64,000 bases of DNA from Trebonia sp963767685 (lineage in GTDB: Bacteria > Actinomycetota > Actinomycetes > Streptosporangiales > Streptosporangiaceae), in contig CAVYEZ010000016.1 in NCBI GenBank assembly GCA_963767685.1, forward strand, positions 132,400 to 196,399, written 5' to 3'. The stretch's first letter is position 1, and every line of letters begins with the position of its first letter. Below are positions 17,244 to 24,378 of the stretch, in pieces. The position numbers and the translations under genes were made by a program. The notes below the pieces were generated by a model. The model was given only the letters and a program-made list of their open reading frames with translations. It was not told where the DNA came from and did no database searches.

Positions 17244-17303
17244 GTCCGGGTGGGCGGGCCTGATACGATCGCGGTTCTTGCGATCAGGCCCACCCGCCCG
17301 GAC
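17244..17303 (+). terminator. Long GC-rich hairpin after the acetate transporter
   Basis: A 21-base arm at 17244-17264 pairs with 17283-17303 with only two mismatches; a GATCGC/GCGATC pair sits inside the loop. It lies 28 bases after the acetate transporter stop and 120 before the MscS gene. No U-tract follows. A factor-independent terminator of the actinobacterial type is the likely role. Confidence 0.65.
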
Positions 17304-17423
17304 AGCCGGGGATACGGGGTCGTCGCCCGGGAATACCGCCGTCTGCACCAGTCCTCCCGTTCGCGCCTGTACCGTTAGGCCAGTCAGCCGCTTTGGTTCA
17401 GGAGTGACAGGAGGACTTGCTGT

Positions 17424-18287
17424 ATGCAGGTGCACGGCGGGCCGCAAATCGACCTGTCTGCCCAGGTAGCCATGGTGAAACGGAAGACCAGGCCGTGGAA
17501 GTCGATCATCGCGCTCGTGCTCGCGATCGCCTCGGCCGCCACATCCGGGTGGGCGCACAACGACTTCCGGCACTACTTCGCCAGCGACGGCGTGGTCCAC
17601 CAGATCATCGCCGCGGGCGCCGCGGCCGCGTTCTGCGTGTTCGCGAGTGCCGCCACCATCGGCTTGTCCGGCAAGGCACGGGACGTGCTCGAGCCCGTCA
17701 TGGGCGTCTCGCACGCGGCAATCGTCCGGTACACGCTCGTCCTGATCGGCGCGATCACCACGCTGCTCGTCACGCTCGCGCTCTTCAGCATCCCGGTCGA
17801 GCAACTGCTCCTCGGCGGCGCGCTGACCAGCGTCTTCGTCGGCATCGCGGCGCAGCAGTCGCTGTCGAACGTGTTCGCCGGCCTCGTGCTCCTGGTCGCG
17901 CGCCCCTTCCAGGTCGGGGACTCGATCCGGCTGCGGGCCGGCGCCCTGTCCGGCGAGATCGACGGCACGGTGAGCGAGATCGGCATCACTTACGTGCGGA
18001 TGTCCTGCAGCAACGGGATGATTTCCATTCCCAACTCGCAGGTGCTCAACGCGGTCGTCGGTCCGCTGCCGGCGGGCGAGTACCCGGCTCCGCCCCCGCC
18101 GCCCGCCCCCCAGGTGTGGCCCGCTCCCGCGCCGGTTCCCGGCGGCTCCGCCGCCCGCCTGGACGCCGGACCCGCGCCCGCCGCCGGAGCCGGACAGGGC
18201 AGCGCGGACGGCGCATCGGCCGGCCCGGTCGGTACGGCCGACGGCTCCGGCGGCGCCCACCGCCCCGGGACCTCCGGCGAGCAGTGA
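17424..18287 (+). CDS. Small mechanosensitive (MscS-type) channel with Pro-rich tail
   Basis: A 287-residue protein. Two or three transmembrane segments (about 24-42, 56-80, 95-118) lead into the pore helix and MscS beta domain, with the signature region GGALTSVFVGIAAQQSLSNV and then FAGLVLLVARPFQVGDSI. MISIPNSQVLN ends the beta domain. The usual large C-terminal cytoplasmic domain is missing and is replaced by about 80 residues rich in Pro, Ala and Gly, probably disordered. Proteins of this class release osmolytes upon hypo-osmotic shock. Confidence 0.8.
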   Translation: MQVHGGPQIDLSAQVAMVKRKTRPWKSIIALVLAIASAATSGWAHNDFRHYFASDGVVHQIIAAGAAAAFCVFASAATIGLSGKARDVLEPVMGVSHAAIVRYTLVLIGAITTLLVTLALFSIPVEQLLLGGALTSVFVGIAAQQSLSNVFAGLVLLVARPFQVGDSIRLRAGALSGEIDGTVSEIGITYVRMSCSNGMISIPNSQVLNAVVGPLPAGEYPAPPPPPAPQVWPAPAPVPGGSAARLDAGPAPAAGAGQGSADGASAGPVGTADGSGGAHRPGTSGEQ

Positions 18288-18320
18288 GAGCGGGCCAGGG
18301 TCAGCCGCCGTCGTTCTGGA

Positions 18321-19367
18321 TCACTGGTTTGCTTTCTGCGCGACCAGCAGGGACAGGCCAGGGATGCGGAGGGTCCTGATAACCCGCGGCCGGGCGAACC
18401 CGGCGGCGCGCAGCCACCCGTCGAGCTCTCCCGGCGTGTGGACGCGGGCCCCCGAGCTGAGGTAGACGAATAGCGCCAGCATGTCGGCGTGGGCGCTGGC
18501 GCGGCGCCCCGGCTCGGCGAAGACGTCGAGAACCGCCACGATGCCGCCGGGCGCGAGCGCGTCGCCGATCCGGCGGAACAGGGCAGCGGCGGCCGCGGGC
18601 GCCAGGTGGTGCACCAGGTTGAAGCAGAGCACCGCGTCGTACCCGCTGCCGAGGTCCGCCGTCGTCGCGTCGCCGTCGCGGAACCGCACCCGGTCCGCCA
18701 GGCCAGCGCCGGCGATGACCTCCCGGCCGATCCCGGCACTGCCCGGCAGGTCGAGGACCGTCGCGGTCAGCGTCGGATATCGCTCGACCAGGCGCGCGGA
18801 GTATGAGCCATGCCCCCCGCCGATGTCGAGGAGCGCCCGCGGTCTTGGCGGCAGCGGCAGCCGACGGGCAATCTCGGCCGCCGACAGGCGGGCGAGTTCC
18901 CGCTGGCCGGTCATGTAGCGGCGCCAGTACGGGTCGTCCGGCGACGCTTCGTGGGAGCCGCTCGACGCGCCGGTGCGGACGGTCTCGTCGAGGCCAGCCC
19001 ACCAGGGCCAGTAGTCCGCGGTCCCGGCAACGTAGCCGGCGACCGACAGCGGCGAGGCCGGATCCAGCCAGCGGCGGGCGCGCCTGGACAGCCGGTACCT
19101 GCCGTTCCGTTCGGTGACTTGCCCGGCTGAGCGGAGGCAGTCGAGCAGCAGGCGGGTGGGCAGCGGGTCGAGTCCGAGGTCGGCGGCGACCTTGTCGGCG
19201 GTGGCATGACCCTCGGCGAGCCGGGCAGTGATCCCGGTGCGGACGGCGGCGACAATCACCCCCGAGGTGCCCATGCCGCCCCAGGCCTCCGCGGCGGGGA
19301 CCGGGACGAGCCCGGCTCGCAGCGCCAGCCACTCGACGGGGTTGGCACTCTTGAGTCCAAGCCTCAC
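18321..19367 (-). CDS. SAM-dependent O-methyltransferase (COMT-like)
   Basis: A 348-residue methyltransferase with an N-terminal winged-helix dimerisation region (LDPLPTRLLLDCLRSAG) and a Rossmann C-terminal domain with motif I LLDIGGGHGSYSARL (about 198-212), the acidic LDLPG loop and FNLVHHLAP. The layout is that of O-methyltransferases acting on polyketides and phenols. GTG 19367 is chosen because the longer frame would overlap the divergent UbiA start; transcription may be leaderless. Its position next to a type III polyketide cluster suggests it methylates a product of that pathway, which is inference. Confidence 0.8.
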   Translation of the reverse strand: MRLGLKSANPVEWLALRAGLVPVPAAEAWGGMGTSGVIVAAVRTGITARLAEGHATADKVAADLGLDPLPTRLLLDCLRSAGQVTERNGRYRLSRRARRWLDPASPLSVAGYVAGTADYWPWWAGLDETVRTGASSGSHEASPDDPYWRRYMTGQRELARLSAAEIARRLPLPPRPRALLDIGGGHGSYSARLVERYPTLTATVLDLPGSAGIGREVIAGAGLADRVRFRDGDATTADLGSGYDAVLCFNLVHHLAPAAAAALFRRIGDALAPGGIVAVLDVFAEPGRRASAHADMLALFVYLSSGARVHTPGELDGWLRAAGFARPRVIRTLRIPGLSLLVAQKANQ

Positions 19368-19404
19368 ACTTAAAGATAGTTGATCTATAACGGACGGGGC
19401 GTCA
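19368..19404. promoter_or_regulatory. Divergent, nearly leaderless promoters
   Basis: A 37-bp gap separates the two divergent starts. TATAAC (19386-19391) lies 13 bases before the UbiA ATG. On the other strand TATCTT (19378-19373) lies just before the methyltransferase GTG. A small dyad ATAG-n5-CTAT covers 19376-19388 and could bind a regulator acting on both genes. Assignment is by eye. Confidence 0.4.
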
Positions 19405-20259
19405 ATGGTCCGCGCGCGCGCACTGCTCATCGCCAGTCACCCAGGCCCCAGCCTTGCCATCACCGCGATGGCGACCGTGCTGGCCGCGGAAGCGGCGCCA
19501 AGCGGGTTCGGCCCGGTTCTGGTCGCGCCGGCCATGCTCGCCGGGCAGCTCTCGGTCGGCTGGTCCAACGACGCCTGCGACGCGCCGCGCGACGTGGCCG
19601 CGGGGCGCACCGACAAGCCGGCCGCGCGCGGCGAGATCAGCGTGCGCGCCCTGTGGGTGGCGGCCGTGGTCTCGTTGGCGGCCGCGCTGGCCATGTCGGC
19701 GGCCATTAGCCTGCTCACGATGGGAATCCTGGCGCTTCTCGTCGGGGCCGGCTGGGCGTACAACCTCGGCCTGAAGTCGACGCCGTGGTCGGGTGTCATG
19801 TACTTGCTCGGGTTCGGCCCGCTGCCCGCGTACGCCGCCTCGACGCTGCCGGGGCAGCCGGCGCCGCGCTTCTGGGTGTGCGTCGCGGCGGCCCTGCTAG
19901 GGCTCGGCGCGCACTTCGTGAACGTGCTGCCCGACCTGAGCGCCGATCTCGGCTCCGGGGTGCGCGGGCTGCCGCAGCTCGTCGCGGCGCGCTGGGGTCC
20001 GGGTGCGGCGCGGGCCGTCGCGCTGGCGCTGCTGCTTTCCGCCTCGGCGCTGCTCGTCTTCGAGGCAAGCCCGGCGCGTCGCTGGGTCGCCGTTGTCGGC
20101 CTCTGCTGTTCCTGCGTGCTCGCGGTGGCCGGCGCGGTGGGAACCGGGCGGACCCCGTTCCGCGCCGCGCTGGCCATCGCGGGCGCGGATGTCGCGGTCT
20201 TCGCCTTCGGCGCCGACGCGCTGACCTCGGCCGCGCACCTGACTGGCGCGCTGCGTTGA
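19405..20259 (+). CDS. UbiA-family prenyltransferase
   Basis: A 284-residue membrane protein of the UbiA superfamily, with about eight helices. The first Mg-prenyl-diphosphate motif is NDACDAPRDVAAGRTDKP (55-72) and the second is DLSADLGSGVRGLP (about 175). These enzymes attach prenyl chains to aromatic or other acceptors in the membrane. It is the first gene of a five-base-overlap style operon with a type III PKS, an ICMT-like methyltransferase and a flavoprotein, so a prenylated or lipid-linked phenol is a reasonable product guess. Confidence 0.85.
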   Translation: MVRARALLIASHPGPSLAITAMATVLAAEAAPSGFGPVLVAPAMLAGQLSVGWSNDACDAPRDVAAGRTDKPAARGEISVRALWVAAVVSLAAALAMSAAISLLTMGILALLVGAGWAYNLGLKSTPWSGVMYLLGFGPLPAYAASTLPGQPAPRFWVCVAAALLGLGAHFVNVLPDLSADLGSGVRGLPQLVAARWGPGAARAVALALLLSASALLVFEASPARRWVAVVGLCCSCVLAVAGAVGTGRTPFRAALAIAGADVAVFAFGADALTSAAHLTGALR

Positions 20260-21350
20260 CCTCGCGCATCTTGGCGGTCCGGTCGGCGTTCCCCGCTCAC
20301 CGCTACCCGCAGGACGAGCTCGCCAGGCAGTACGCCGCCATCGCCCAGGGCCTGCGGCCTTCGCAGCGGGTCCTGCTTGAGCGGCTGTACGCCAACGCGG
20401 AGGTCGCCACCAGGCACACCGTCCTGCCGGTCGACGAGTACGCGGCGTTCGCCGAGCTCGCCGGCACGGGCGGCGCGGCCCTCGCCAATGACCGCTACAT
20501 CGAGGAGGCGACCGCGCTCGGCGAGCGGGCGCTGCGCTCCGCGCTGGCGAGCGCCGGGCTCGAGCCCGCCGCGGTGGATCTGCTCATTGTCACGTCCGTG
20601 ACGGGCGTAGCGGTCCCGTCACTTGACGTGCGGCTCATCCCGCGCCTCGGGCTGCGGCCGGACATCAAGCGGCTGCCGGTGTTCGGGCTCGGCTGCGTGG
20701 CGGGCGCGGCCGGGCTCGCGCGGCTGCATGACTACCTGCTCGCCTGGCCGGGGCACGTCGCGGCGCTGCTCTCGGTCGAGCTGTGCACGCTGACCGTCCC
20801 GCGGGCGCAGGTGACCACTGCGGACCTCGTGGCGAGCGCGCTCTTCGGTGACGGCGCGGCGGCGGTCGTGGCGACCGGGGAGCAGCCGGCCGAGCTTCCC
20901 CGACCGGCCCGCCGCCTTCCCCGGGTCATCGCCACCAGGAGCGAGGTCTACCCTGACAGCGCGGACGCCCTGGGCTGGCGGCTCAGCGCGGACGGCTTCC
21001 GCATCGTGCTCACCGCCGAGCTCGCCGAGGTGGTCGAGGGCAGGCTGAACGGCAGCGTTACCGCCTTCCTGGGGGAGCACGGCCTGACCCTCGACGACAT
21101 CGGGAGCTGGATCTGCCACCCCGGCGGCCCGAAGGTGCTTGACGCCGCGCAGCGCGCGCTCAAGCTGCCGGACAGCGCCCTCGCGGCCAGCCGCAGGTCC
21201 CTTTCCGAGGCTGGCAACATGTCATCGGCCTCCGTGCTGCACATCCTTGAGCTGACGGCCGACGGTGACCGGCCGGCGCCCGGTACGGTCGGGCTGATGA
21301 TCGGACTCGGGCCCGGCGTGAGCGCCGAGCTCCTGCTGTTGCGGTGGTGA
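20256..21350 (+). CDS. Type III polyketide synthase (chalcone-synthase fold)
   Basis: A 364-residue ketosynthase that extends an acyl-CoA starter with malonyl-CoA units. The catalytic triad is visible: Cys147 in VFGLGCVAGAAG, His288 in WICHPGGPK and Asn321 in EAGNMSSAS. The TTG start at 20256 overlaps the UbiA stop (TTGA), indicating translational coupling. With the next two genes it matches the order of the Streptomyces griseus srsABC operon, where SrsA makes alkylresorcinols from long-chain acyl starters. The actual starter and ring type are not readable from sequence. Confidence 0.9.
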   Translation: MTSRILAVRSAFPAHRYPQDELARQYAAIAQGLRPSQRVLLERLYANAEVATRHTVLPVDEYAAFAELAGTGGAALANDRYIEEATALGERALRSALASAGLEPAAVDLLIVTSVTGVAVPSLDVRLIPRLGLRPDIKRLPVFGLGCVAGAAGLARLHDYLLAWPGHVAALLSVELCTLTVPRAQVTTADLVASALFGDGAAAVVATGEQPAELPRPARRLPRVIATRSEVYPDSADALGWRLSADGFRIVLTAELAEVVEGRLNGSVTAFLGEHGLTLDDIGSWICHPGGPKVLDAAQRALKLPDSALAASRRSLSEAGNMSSASVLHILELTADGDRPAPGTVGLMIGLGPGVSAELLLLRW

Positions 21351-21354
21351 CGCC

Positions 21355-21891
21355 TTGACCGTCTTCTGGACGCTGCTTTCCTTGATCGCCTGCGAGCGGG
21401 TCGCCGAGCTCGTGGTGTCGGCGCGGCACGCGAACGCGCTGCTGCGCCGGGGCGGCGTGGAGTACGGCCTGCGCCACTTCCCCGTGATGATCGTCCTGCA
21501 CGTCGCGCTGCTCGCTGGCTGCGTGCTGGAGCCCCTCCTCGGGCACCGGACGTTCATCCCTGCGCTCGGCTTGCCCATGCTCGCCGTGACGGTGCTGGCG
21601 AACGGATTGCGCTGGTGGTGCATCGCCACCCTGGGCGAGCGCTGGACGGCCCGGGTGATCGTGCTGCCCGGGGCGCCGCTCGTGCGTTCCGGGCCGTACC
21701 GGTGGTTCGCGCATCCAAACTACGTGGCGGTCATTGTCGAGGGCGCGGCGCTGCCGCTCACGGGGTCGGCGTGGATCACGGCGTGCGCGTTCACGGTGCT
21801 CAACGCCGCCCTGCTGACAGTTCGCATCCGGTGCGAGACGCGGGCCCTGGCCGCGGCCGCGCCGCGGCCCGTCAGCCCGGCCACGCCGTGA
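21355..21891 (+). CDS. Isoprenylcysteine methyltransferase-like (SrsB-type) membrane methylase
   Basis: A 178-residue membrane protein of the ICMT/PEMT family, with four to five hydrophobic segments and the cofactor-binding signature GPYRWFAHPNYVAVIVEG (about 117-134). In the srs operon the equivalent SrsB methylates alkylresorcinol at the membrane. It starts with TTG five bases after the polyketide synthase stop and its own stop overlaps the next GTG (GTGA). Confidence 0.8.
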   Translation: MTVFWTLLSLIACERVAELVVSARHANALLRRGGVEYGLRHFPVMIVLHVALLAGCVLEPLLGHRTFIPALGLPMLAVTVLANGLRWWCIATLGERWTARVIVLPGAPLVRSGPYRWFAHPNYVAVIVEGAALPLTGSAWITACAFTVLNAALLTVRIRCETRALAAAAPRPVSPATP

Positions 21892-22964
21892 TCGACGTGC
21901 TCATCGTCGGCGGCGGCCCGGTGGGCCTCGCCACGGCGATCCACTGCACGCTCGCGGGCCTGTCGGTCACGCTCGCCGAGCCCCGCGCGGCCCCCGTCGA
22001 CAAGGCGTGCGGTGAAGGCGTGATGCCCGCCGCGGTGCGCCGGCTGGCGGCGGTTGGCGTGGCGCCGGACGGCTACCCGTTGCACGGCATCCGGTACCTC
22101 GACTCCGCGCACCAGGCCGACGCGCCGTTCCGGCACGGGAACGGCCTTGGCGTCCGCCGCACGGTGCTGCACGCCGCCCTCGCCGCCCGCGCCGCCGCGC
22201 TCGGTATCCCGGTCATCACCGCCCGGGTGACCACGTTCGAGCAGCACCCGGACCGGGTGACCGCGGCCGGCGTCGAGGCACGCTACCTGGTCGCGGCCGA
22301 CGGCCTGCACTCGGCGGTCCGCCGGGTGCTGGAACGGGAGACGCCGGCCCCGCCTTCCCGGCGGGACCCGCGCCCGGCGGTGCCTCGCTACGGACTGCGC
22401 CGCCACTATCGCGTCGCCCCGTGGGCGGACCTCGTGGAGGTGCACTGGGCGCCGCGGGCGGAGGCGTACGTCACGCCGGTCTCCCCCGATGTCGTCGGCA
22501 TCGCCCTGCTGTTCGCCAGGCCGCGCCGCGAGGGGCCGCGTCCCGACGGGGCCGGCGACTTCACGGCCCGGCTAGCAGAATTCCCCGCGCTCCGCGATCG
22601 CCTCCGAGACGCGACCACGGCCAGCGAGGTCCGCGGCGCGGGACCGATGCGCCAGCACGTCCGCCGCCGGGTCTACGGCCGCGTGCTCCTGGTCGGCGAC
22701 GCCTCGGGCTACGTGGACGCGCTCACCGGCGAGGGCATCAGCGTCGGTCTCGCCCAGGCCGAGGTCCTCGCGGGCTGCCTCGCGGCCCGCCGCGCCGCCG
22801 ACTACGAGCGCGCCTGGCGCCGCGCATCCGGCCCGGCCTGGCGGTTCACCGCCAGCCTGCTCTGGTCGCGGAACCAGCCGTTCCTCGGCCCGCGCATCGT
22901 CCCGGCCGCGCAGCGCCTCCCCTGGCTCTTCACTGCCCTGGTCAACCACGCCGCCCAGGCCTAG
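21888..22964 (+). CDS. FAD-dependent oxidoreductase/hydroxylase (SrsC-type)
   Basis: A 358-residue flavoprotein of the geranylgeranyl-reductase/PHBH-like class: N-terminal FAD motif VLIVGGGPVGLATAIHC (about 4-20), DKACGEGVMP, the middle motif YLVAADGLHSAVRR, and the second FAD site VLLVGDASGYVDALTGEGIS (about 265-284). The srs counterpart SrsC hydroxylates the methylated alkylresorcinol to a hydroquinone. GTG 21888 overlaps the preceding stop. It ends the operon. Confidence 0.85.
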   Translation: MIDVLIVGGGPVGLATAIHCTLAGLSVTLAEPRAAPVDKACGEGVMPAAVRRLAAVGVAPDGYPLHGIRYLDSAHQADAPFRHGNGLGVRRTVLHAALAARAAALGIPVITARVTTFEQHPDRVTAAGVEARYLVAADGLHSAVRRVLERETPAPPSRRDPRPAVPRYGLRRHYRVAPWADLVEVHWAPRAEAYVTPVSPDVVGIALLFARPRREGPRPDGAGDFTARLAEFPALRDRLRDATTASEVRGAGPMRQHVRRRVYGRVLLVGDASGYVDALTGEGISVGLAQAEVLAGCLAARRAADYERAWRRASGPAWRFTASLLWSRNQPFLGPRIVPAAQRLPWLFTALVNHAAQA

Positions 22965-23053
22965 GCGCCCGCCCCCGCCAGGCGCCACGCGCTTCTTGCT
23001 GTTATCTGCATTTCACCTCTCGGCCCGGCCCCGCGCGCTGAAGGCAAGGACAT

Positions 23054-23114
23054 CGGGAGGCTCCCGTGCGGGACAGGTTGCTTGGACACTTCCTCTTCTA
23101 CCGGGAGCCTCCCG
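23054..23114. repeat. Paired 13-bp dyads forming a large inverted repeat
   Basis: CGGGAGGCTCCCG (23054-23066) and CGGGAGCCTCCCG (23102-23114) are exact reverse complements, and each is itself a dyad around one central base. As RNA they form a 13-bp stem with a 35-base loop; as DNA they could be two operators 48 bp apart. The element lies between the flavoprotein stop and the RraA gene, 119 bp before the latter's start. Confidence 0.6.
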
Positions 23115-23232
23115 CCCATTCCGGCATCCGCACGAGCGTGTCGCGCACCGATCGCGCGCAAGCACCGGCTAGGTTACGGTCCGCGCCGACGGGTAGCAGG
23201 CGGGCCGTTACCGCCGCCGGCAAGGAGGAGAC

Positions 23233-23922
23233 ATGATCACCGAGCGCGCGTTGCTCACCATACGGCGCGAGTTCCGAAGGCCCGATGCCAAGTCCGTTGG
23301 CCAGTTCGCCGGAGCTGCCACAGTTCATCTGGTCGATGCCATGGGCGGCCGCGGGGCGCTCGGCCACCAGATCAAGGCGGTCAGCCGCGCGTCAGCCACC
23401 TTCGCAGGAACGGCGCTCACCTGCTATGCCGGCGCCGACGACACCCTCGCCATCCTCGCCGCCCTGGAACTCGCCCAACCCGGGGACGTCGTGGTGGCGG
23501 CAACCGAAGATTTCAAAGGCTCGGCCGTGGTGGGCGACCTGTTTGCCGCCATAGCCCGAACCCAAGGGGTTGCAGCGATAGTCACCGACGGTCTTGCTCG
23601 CGACTCGGAGGGAATCGCTGCTAGCGGGCTGCCCGTCTTTGCCAGCGGCGTTTCTCCCAACTCCGCGGCCCGCTCAGGACCCGGCACGGTGGGCCTGCCG
23701 GTAGACATCAGCGGCGTGCACATCTCGGCCGGCGACGTGGTGGTCGGCGACCACGACGGGGTCGTCGTTGTCGGGCGAGATGACCTTGATGCTGTTCACG
23801 AACAGCTTGAAGCGGTACGGGCAGCCGAGTCTTCATACCCGACTGGTCCGGGCGGTGAGGTGCGCGTGCCACAGTTCGTGCGCACGCTGCTGGAATCCGG
23901 GCAGGTTCGGTACCTTGACTGA
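23233..23922 (+). CDS. RraA-family aldolase-like protein
   Basis: A 229-residue protein of the RraA / 4-hydroxy-4-methyl-2-oxoglutarate aldolase family. Conserved features seen are GTALTCYAGADDTL, PGDVVVAATEDFKGSAVVGDL, the ligand loop VTDGLARDSEGI and SAGDVVVGDHDGVVVV. Members cleave HMG/oxaloacetate-type keto acids or decarboxylate oxaloacetate; the E. coli RraA form inhibits RNase E instead. The catalytic Arg-Asp pair in GLARD supports an enzyme. No neighbouring aromatic-catabolism genes are intact. Confidence 0.85.
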   Translation: MITERALLTIRREFRRPDAKSVGQFAGAATVHLVDAMGGRGALGHQIKAVSRASATFAGTALTCYAGADDTLAILAALELAQPGDVVVAATEDFKGSAVVGDLFAAIARTQGVAAIVTDGLARDSEGIAASGLPVFASGVSPNSAARSGPGTVGLPVDISGVHISAGDVVVGDHDGVVVVGRDDLDAVHEQLEAVRAAESSYPTGPGGEVRVPQFVRTLLESGQVRYLD

Positions 23923-23969
23923 CATGGGCTGCTAGGTCCCGCCGACGTCGGTGAGCCTTCCTAGTTAGC

Positions 23970-24177
23970 TGCCCCAGCCGAGGCCGTCAACGACCGGTAC
24001 ATCGACGAGGCGCCCGCGCTCGGCGAGCGGGCGCTGCGCCGGGCACTCGACGCCGCCGGGCTGGCGGCCGCCGAGCTCGTCCTGCTGCGGTGGTGACGAC
24101 ATGATCGACGTTCTCGTCGTGGGCGGTCCCCTGGCGTTTCTCCACGGTCGTTAACCACGTGGCCCAGGCCCAGGGGT
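23970..24177 (+). pseudogene. Collapsed second type III PKS / flavoprotein cluster
   Basis: A short relic of a diverged copy of the upstream cluster. First comes VNDRYIDEAPALGERALRRA, matching residues 78-97 of the intact polyketide synthase, then a jump to its last residues ELVLLRW and a stop at 24094-24096. Next is MIDVLVVGG, the start of the flavoprotein, and a jump to its last codons (FSTVVNHVAQAQG in another frame, stop near 24,177). The methyltransferase gene between them is absent. The bases differ from the intact cluster throughout, so the source was a paralogous cluster and not a recent copy. Confidence 0.75.
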
Positions 24178-24187
24178 AATGAAAGAA

Positions 24188-24214
24188 CCCCCGGCCCGCA
24201 TCGCGGTCCGGGGG
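24188..24214. terminator. GC hairpin between convergent units
   Basis: CCCCCGGCCCGC (24188-24199) pairs with GCGGTCCGGGGG (24203-24214) with two mismatches and a three-base loop. It separates the plus-strand relic from the minus-strand low-complexity gene and can act on either. Confidence 0.5.
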
Positions 24215-24378
24215 GAAGGTGGTCAGTGCCGGTGCGGCCGGTCGCCTCCTCGGCGAGAGGCACATCGCGGCTCCAGCCGTACGGTATTCCGCGAAGGCGA
24301 TATTAGGTGCGGCCCGGGGGACCCTAGCCGCACCGGCGCTTGATTCTAACGCGTCGGGCGTCGTGGGTGTTCCCCCGC

